NCBI RefSeq assembly: GCF_007858975.2
Contig: NZ_CP042220.2
Coordinates: forward strand, 2,666,001-2,730,000
Reading direction: 5' to 3'
DNA: 64,000 nucleotides
Source: Dickeya poaceiphila
GTDB taxonomy: Bacteria; Pseudomonadota; Gammaproteobacteria; Enterobacterales; Enterobacteriaceae
The notes under the pieces were generated by a model, which made no database searches, had not been told where the DNA came from, and saw only the letters and a list, made by a program, of their open reading frames with translations. Numbering within the stretch: the first letter of the stretch is position 1; each line of letters begins with the position of its first letter. Made by a program: the position numbers and the translations under genes. Positions 59,499-64,000 of this stretch are shown here, piece by piece.

Positions 59499-61253
59499 AT
59501 GCGCCATCCACTCCAGGACATCATGACTGACCATCGTGCACTGCTCACCAGGCAGCGCGCTGCGCCGTCCTATCGGGCCGATATCCTATTTTTCACGCTG
59601 CTGGCGCTGGTGATTGCGCTGGTGGTGTACGGCATGGAACAAATGAGCCTGCCGCTCTCCATTCTGGATGCCAGCCCGGTCAGGCTCGATATCGCCCTGC
59701 TGCCGGAATATGCGCTACGCACCACCCTGCGCATGTTTGTGGCACTGGCGGTATCGTTGCTGTTCACGCTGGTCGTCGCCACGCTGGCCGCCAAGAGCCG
59801 CAAGGCCGAAATGGTGATTATCCCGGCGCTGGATATTCTGCAATCGGTGCCGGTGCTGGGTTTTTTGACCTTTACCGTTACGTTTTTTATGGGGTTGTTT
59901 CCTGGTCGCCAGATGGGCGTGGAATGCGCGGCTATTTTCGCCATTTTCACCAGTCAGGCCTGGAATATGGCGTTTAGCTTTTTCCAGTCGCTGCGCACCC
60001 TTCCCGGTGATTTGAGCGAAGTCAGCCAGCAATTCGGCTTCTCGCCCTGGCGGCGGTTTATCCGCCTCGAACTGCCGTTCGCTATCCCCGGTCTGGTGTG
60101 GAACATGATGATGTCGATGTCCGGCGGCTGGTTCTTCGTAGTCGCTTCAGAAGCCATCACCGTCGGCAACACCACCGTCAGCCTGCCGGGGATTGGCTCC
60201 TGGCTGGCGCTGGCAATCGCGCAGGAAAATCTGACGGCTATCGCCTGGGCGGTTATCGCTATGACCATCGTGATAGTGCTTTACGATCAACTGCTGTTCC
60301 GGCCAGTCGTCGCCTGGGCGGATAAATTCCGTTTCGAACAAACTGCCTCACAAAAAAGGCCGCGCTCCTGGGTTTACGACCTTGTCCGTCGCACTCACAT
60401 CTCGACGGCGATCATCAAGATACTTGGCTGGCCGTTCTACACGCTGGCAGCGTTGCGCTGGCCGCAGATGCCGCGTTTTTTACGCTATGCCCCCAGCCCC
60501 CGTTACAACAAGGTCACAGATCGGTTGTGGCTGGCGCTGGTGATTATCGGTGTGCTGACAGGCGTGGTACAGCTGGTGCAATACATCGGTGCCTCACTTG
60601 GCATGGCGGATGTGATTGCGGTATTCGGCATGGGTATGGCGACGCTGGTACGAGTGGTGGTGCTGATTGCGCTGGCCAGCGTCATCTGGGTGCCTGTCGG
60701 TGTGTGGATCGGCCTGCAACCCAGTGTGGCTGAACGTCTGCAACCGCTGGCGCAGTTTCTGGCCGCCTTTCCGGCCAACGTGTTGTTCCCGTTCGCCGTC
60801 ATCCTGATTGCCGGTTTTAACCTCAACCCGGATATCTGGCTGTCACCGCTGATGATACTGGGTACCCAGTGGTACATCCTGTTTAACGTGATCGCCGGTA
60901 CGGCGGCCCTGCCGACCGATCTGCTGGAAGCCGCGCGTATTTACGGCATCCGGCGCTGGCAGTGGTGGCGTCAAGTCGCGCTGCCGGGCATTTTCCCTTA
61001 TTACGTCACGGGCGCGCTCACTGCCTCCGGCGGCTCCTGGAACGCCAGTATCGTGTCCGAATCCATTTCCTGGGGGAAACAACATCTGGAAGCCACCGGC
61101 CTTGGCGCTTACATCGCCAACGCGACCACCGCCGCCGATTTTCATCAGGTCGCGCTCGGCATCGCGGTGATGTCGGTATTCGTGATCGCGTTTAACCGCC
61201 TGCTGTGGCGCCCCTTGTACCAATTCGCCGAACGCCGCCTGCGCCTCGGTTAA
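59499..61253 (+). CDS. ABC transporter permease, two fused permease domains
   Basis: Inner-membrane protein (584 aa) made of two BPD-type permease units in tandem. Unit 1 has the EAA loop in SEVSQQFGFSPWRRFIRLELPFAIPGLVWNMMMS (near residue 190); unit 2 in EAARIYGIRRWQWWRQVALPGIFPYYVTGALTASGG (near 485). Each unit has about five or six helices. This double form belongs to the nitrate/sulfonate/bicarbonate-type importers. ATG 59499 is chosen because GGGAGG lies six bases before it. The ATPase gene follows after seven bases. No substrate-binding protein gene is adjacent in the window, so the ligand is unknown. Confidence 0.87.
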   Translation: MRHPLQDIMTDHRALLTRQRAAPSYRADILFFTLLALVIALVVYGMEQMSLPLSILDASPVRLDIALLPEYALRTTLRMFVALAVSLLFTLVVATLAAKSRKAEMVIIPALDILQSVPVLGFLTFTVTFFMGLFPGRQMGVECAAIFAIFTSQAWNMAFSFFQSLRTLPGDLSEVSQQFGFSPWRRFIRLELPFAIPGLVWNMMMSMSGGWFFVVASEAITVGNTTVSLPGIGSWLALAIAQENLTAIAWAVIAMTIVIVLYDQLLFRPVVAWADKFRFEQTASQKRPRSWVYDLVRRTHISTAIIKILGWPFYTLAALRWPQMPRFLRYAPSPRYNKVTDRLWLALVIIGVLTGVVQLVQYIGASLGMADVIAVFGMGMATLVRVVVLIALASVIWVPVGVWIGLQPSVAERLQPLAQFLAAFPANVLFPFAVILIAGFNLNPDIWLSPLMILGTQWYILFNVIAGTAALPTDLLEAARIYGIRRWQWWRQVALPGIFPYYVTGALTASGGSWNASIVSESISWGKQHLEATGLGAYIANATTAADFHQVALGIAVMSVFVIAFNRLLWRPLYQFAERRLRLG

Positions 61254-61260
61254 GGAGAAC

Positions 61261-62589
61261 ATGATGACTATTCTTCAGCCAACCCATCTGGCTCATCAAC
61301 AGAACTGCCTGGTGAATGTACAACACGTTCGGCATCTGTATGGTAAACCCGGCAGCGCCGAACGGCTGGTGCTGGATGACGTCAACCTGACGTTGTACGA
61401 CAACGAAATCGTCGGGCTGCTCGGTCGTTCCGGTTCCGGTAAATCGACCTTGCTGCGCTCCATCGCCGGGTTGCTCACGCCAAGCGCCGGTCAGGTAGAT
61501 TTTCCGCCGGGGCCGGATGGCAAACCGACGACCGTCAGCATGGTGTTCCAGAGCTTTGCGCTGTTTCCCTGGCTGACGGTGCAGCAAAACGTTGAAGTCG
61601 GGCTGGAAGCGCAAAATGTACCGGTAGAACAGCGGCGCAAACGGGCGCTGGCAGCGATTGATCTCATCGGTCTTGACGGCTTTGAGAACGCCTATCCTAA
61701 AGAGTTGTCCGGCGGGATGCGCCAGCGCGTCGGGCTGGCGCGTGCGCTGGTGGTGGACCCGGACATCCTGTTGATGGACGAGCCGTTTTCCGCGCTGGAC
61801 GTGTTGACCGCCGAAACCCTGCGCACCGATCTGCTGGATTTGTGGGGCGAAGGCAGAATGCCGATCAAATCCATTCTGATGGTGACGCATAACATCGAAG
61901 AAGCGGTACTGATGTGTGATCGTATCGTTCTGTTTTCCATCAACCCCGGTCGGGTCGCCTGTGAAATCCGCGTTGACCTGCCGCAACCGCGTAATCGCCA
62001 GGACCCGGCATTTCGTGCGCTGGTTGAAGACATTTACGTTAAAATGACCTCTGATAACAGCGCAGGCGCCGCACGGCAGGGGATTTTCCCAGGTACCGGG
62101 CTGGGTATGGTGCTGCCATTGGTATCCACCAACTCGCTGGCTGGCCTGATTGAAGCCGTTCACGCCGCGCCCTATGCGGGTAAGGCGGACCTGCCTGAAT
62201 TGGCCAATGCCTTGCAGTACACCGCTGACGAGCTGTTCCCGGTGGGGGAAATTTTGCAACTGCTGCGTTTTGCTGAATTGCAGGGCGGTGATATCCGGCT
62301 GCTGCCTGCCGCCGCGCGTTACGCCAACGCCAGCGTGGACGAGCGCAAACAGCTGTTCGCCCAGCACTTGCTCAACTACGTGCCGCTGGTGGCACATATT
62401 CGGCGGGTACTGGACGAACGCTCGTCTCGTACTGCTCCGGCGCGTCGTTTCCGCGACGAACTGGAAGATTTTATGTCGGAAATCGATGCCGCCCAGACGT
62501 TGAACTCGGTCACGCAGTGGGGACGTTACGCGGAATTGTTCGCCTACGACGATACCCACGACCAGTTCAGCCTGGAAAATCCGTCGTAA
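61261..62589 (+). CDS. ABC transporter ATP-binding protein with C-terminal AAA-associated domain
   Basis: ATPase (442 aa) partner of the double permease. Walker A GRSGSGKST, Q-loop MVFQSFALFPWL, signature LSGGMRQR, Walker B ILLMDEPFSALD and switch MVTHNIEEAV are intact in residues 1-260. Residues 280-440 form an extra domain (SLAGLIEAVHAAPYAGKADLPELANAL ... LFPVGEILQLLRFAELQGGDIRLLP ...) typical of the AAA-associated C-terminal family fused to nitrate/sulfonate-type ATPases; it may be regulatory. Start is ATG 61261 or, with better spacing to AAGGAG, ATG 61264. Confidence 0.87.
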   Translation: MMTILQPTHLAHQQNCLVNVQHVRHLYGKPGSAERLVLDDVNLTLYDNEIVGLLGRSGSGKSTLLRSIAGLLTPSAGQVDFPPGPDGKPTTVSMVFQSFALFPWLTVQQNVEVGLEAQNVPVEQRRKRALAAIDLIGLDGFENAYPKELSGGMRQRVGLARALVVDPDILLMDEPFSALDVLTAETLRTDLLDLWGEGRMPIKSILMVTHNIEEAVLMCDRIVLFSINPGRVACEIRVDLPQPRNRQDPAFRALVEDIYVKMTSDNSAGAARQGIFPGTGLGMVLPLVSTNSLAGLIEAVHAAPYAGKADLPELANALQYTADELFPVGEILQLLRFAELQGGDIRLLPAAARYANASVDERKQLFAQHLLNYVPLVAHIRRVLDERSSRTAPARRFRDELEDFMSEIDAAQTLNSVTQWGRYAELFAYDDTHDQFSLENPS

Positions 62590-62650
62590 TCACGCGCCGC
62601 CGGCAGTGGGAACGACACAGAAAAAGGTCTTTGTTCATGAGTGGTAAAAC

Positions 62651-63721
62651 ATGAGTGATAAAACACGTGTCGGTCACGCTGCCACCACACTGCGGGTCAT
62701 CCCGCTGGTGCTGATGGCAGTAGGTATCTCGGTGGTGGATACCCTCACTGATCTGGAAATTGCGGTGGGGGTATTTCAGATTGCCATCGTACTGCTGGCG
62801 GTACGTTTTCTTACCCCGCGAGGCGTCACCGCCATTGCCGCGCTGTGCATCGTGCTGACGTTGCTCAGTTATAAGCTCAGCAAACCCAGCGGCAATGAAT
62901 CCAGCCTGATCAACTGCGGCATCAGCCTGCTGGCGATCACGCTATCGACGTATCTGGCACTGAAAATGTCGTCGGCCATCAACGCCTTTCATGAAGCACG
63001 CGCCCAACTGGCGCAAATCTCCCGCGTTAACCTGATGGGCGAGTTGACTGCGTCAATAGCCCATGAAGTCAACCAGCCACTGGCTTCTATTGTTACCAGC
63101 AGCCACGCTTGTCTGCGCTGGCTTAACGCCACACCGCCCAATCAGGAGCGTGCGGAGCTGGCGCTACAGCGCATCATCAACGATGCCAATCGCGCCAGCG
63201 AAATCATCGCCCGTATCCGTGGATTCGCCAGCCGAACCCCTGTGCACAAGGCGTGGTTAAACATCACCGACACCATTGATGAAATGCTGCTGTTGATTCG
63301 CAGCGAACTGACGCAACAACGTATTCTGTTCGACCTCAACGTCGCAGAAGGGTTACCACCCATTCTGGCCGATAAGATCCAGATTCAGCAGGTGCTGATG
63401 AACCTGATCCTGAACGCGGTGGAGGCCATCAGCGCTGCCGACACGGAACCACGCACGCTATCAGTCACGGTGGATCGTGATAACAGCGGCGATATCCGCT
63501 TTGCGGTTTGCGATAATGGTGTTGGCTTCACGCCGGAACAACGTGAGCGACTGTTTGAAACCTTTTTCACCACCAAATCAACCGGCATGGGGATGGGCCT
63601 GACCATTAGCCGTTCGATCATCGAAACCCACGGCGGCCAGATTTGGGCCAGCGCCAACCACGACGGCGGCGCCACCTTTTACTTCACCCTGCCGGGGACG
63701 GAAAAAAAGCACCATGAATGA
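62651..63721 (+). CDS. sensor histidine kinase (FixL-type core)
   Basis: Membrane histidine kinase (356 aa). The N-terminal 105 residues hold about three or four hydrophobic helices with almost no periplasmic domain, suggesting membrane-embedded sensing or sensing through the adjacent transporter. The phosphoacceptor is H138 in SIAHEVNQPLASI, the FixL/TodS-type H box; the N box is in QQVLMNLILNAVEAI, G1 in CDNGVGF, F box FETFFTTK and G2 GMGMGLTISRSI. The gene starts 61 bases after the ABC ATPase gene and overlaps the response regulator gene by eight bases. It may sense or be controlled by the transporter. Confidence 0.9.
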   Translation: MSDKTRVGHAATTLRVIPLVLMAVGISVVDTLTDLEIAVGVFQIAIVLLAVRFLTPRGVTAIAALCIVLTLLSYKLSKPSGNESSLINCGISLLAITLSTYLALKMSSAINAFHEARAQLAQISRVNLMGELTASIAHEVNQPLASIVTSSHACLRWLNATPPNQERAELALQRIINDANRASEIIARIRGFASRTPVHKAWLNITDTIDEMLLLIRSELTQQRILFDLNVAEGLPPILADKIQIQQVLMNLILNAVEAISAADTEPRTLSVTVDRDNSGDIRFAVCDNGVGFTPEQRERLFETFFTTKSTGMGMGLTISRSIIETHGGQIWASANHDGGATFYFTLPGTEKKHHE

Positions 63722-64000
63722 CACATCGCTGCATGAAAATACGCCGCTCGTTTATATCGTCGATGATGACGCATCGGTACGGGCCGCGCTGGAAGATCTG
63801 CTGGCATCGGTCGGGCTGGAAAGTCGCGCCTTCGAGTCGCCGCAACAGTTTATCAACGCGCCCCGGCCAGACCGCCCAGGCTGCCTGATTCTGGATGTGC
63901 GGATGCCGGGCATGAGTGGGCTGGACTTTCAGGATGACATGCACCGCCACGGCATCATGCTGCCGGTCATTTTTATTACCGCCCACGGCGATATTCCGAT
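63714..64000 (+). CDS. FixJ-type response regulator (3' end outside window)
   Basis: The first 95 residues form a receiver domain: acidic pocket VDDD (residues 17-19), phosphoacceptor D61 in LILDVRMPGMSG and T89 in FITAHGD, as in FixJ/TodT/NarL-type regulators. The DNA-binding part lies beyond the window; a LuxR-type HTH is expected from the partner kinase type. ATG 63714 overlaps the kinase stop (ATGAATGA). Likely regulates the upstream ABC operon. Confidence 0.88.
   Translation, partial: MNDTSLHENTPLVYIVDDDASVRAALEDLLASVGLESRAFESPQQFINAPRPDRPGCLILDVRMPGMSGLDFQDDMHRHGIMLPVIFITAHGDIP

Noticed and set aside
61192..62559. 455-codon open frame on the minus strand
   Set aside because: Antisense to the ABC ATPase gene, whose motifs are all intact; a shadow of its codon bias.

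Overview
The window looks like chromosome of a soft-rot enterobacterium, most likely Dickeya (Pectobacteriaceae). This rests on moderately GC-rich Enterobacterales-type genes (gltP, cbl, hypT-like, lacI/lacZ, katG, a YgfF-like SDR) and on a hydrogenase-4 type formate hydrogenlyase locus with a selenium-free, FdhF-type formate dehydrogenase, an arrangement known from the pectinolytic genera. The genus is an inference, not a measurement.

Layout. 1-976: 5' part of patD (aminobutyraldehyde dehydrogenase). 1302-7316: a divergent cluster with, leftward, an Asp/Glu racemase-family protein, a CuyA/DcyD-like PLP lyase and an Ldh2/ComC-like dehydrogenase, and rightward a taurine/sulfonate-type ABC transporter. 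gltP (7712-9028) and the sulfur-starvation regulator cbl (9466-10419) follow. Together these suggest uptake and breakdown of a sulfonated or D-amino acid such as cysteate. 10715-29011: formate hydrogenlyase region with hypC/hybG, a sigma-54 promoter, hyfABCDEFGHIJ-hycI, an inserted DUF4160/DUF2442-HTH toxin-antitoxin-like pair, a second sigma-54 promoter with hydN-fdhF (Cys140 instead of selenocysteine), and convergent fhlA. 29906-33009: a DAACS symporter, a HypT-like LysR regulator and a second aspartate racemase. 33097-37459: lacI-lacZ without lacY, with a lac operator upstream of lacZ and an O2-like operator inside it.

37659-50052: tRNA-Asn(GUU) carrying a 12.3-kb integrative island bounded by 17-bp direct repeats. 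It holds a P4-type integrase, a cytosine permease, a PAS/LuxR regulator, a Ner-like regulator, an alpA gene broken by two successive insertion sequences, a truncated DUF2857 gene, an MFS transporter, a YgfF-like SDR, a decayed IS3-family element and two nearly identical IS256-family elements. The tRNA's presumed original terminator now lies beyond the right repeat.

50350-58825: an MCP lacking its first membrane helix, a DUF2501 protein, a Rob-like AraC regulator, a MarR regulator preceded by a 40-bp dyad, an FtsI-like PBP whose SxN motif reads SSD, and katG. 59274-59421 is a MITE-like repeat. 59499-64000: a fused double-permease ABC transporter, its ATPase with a C-terminal extension, and a FixL/FixJ-type two-component system running off the window end; no substrate-binding protein is visible.
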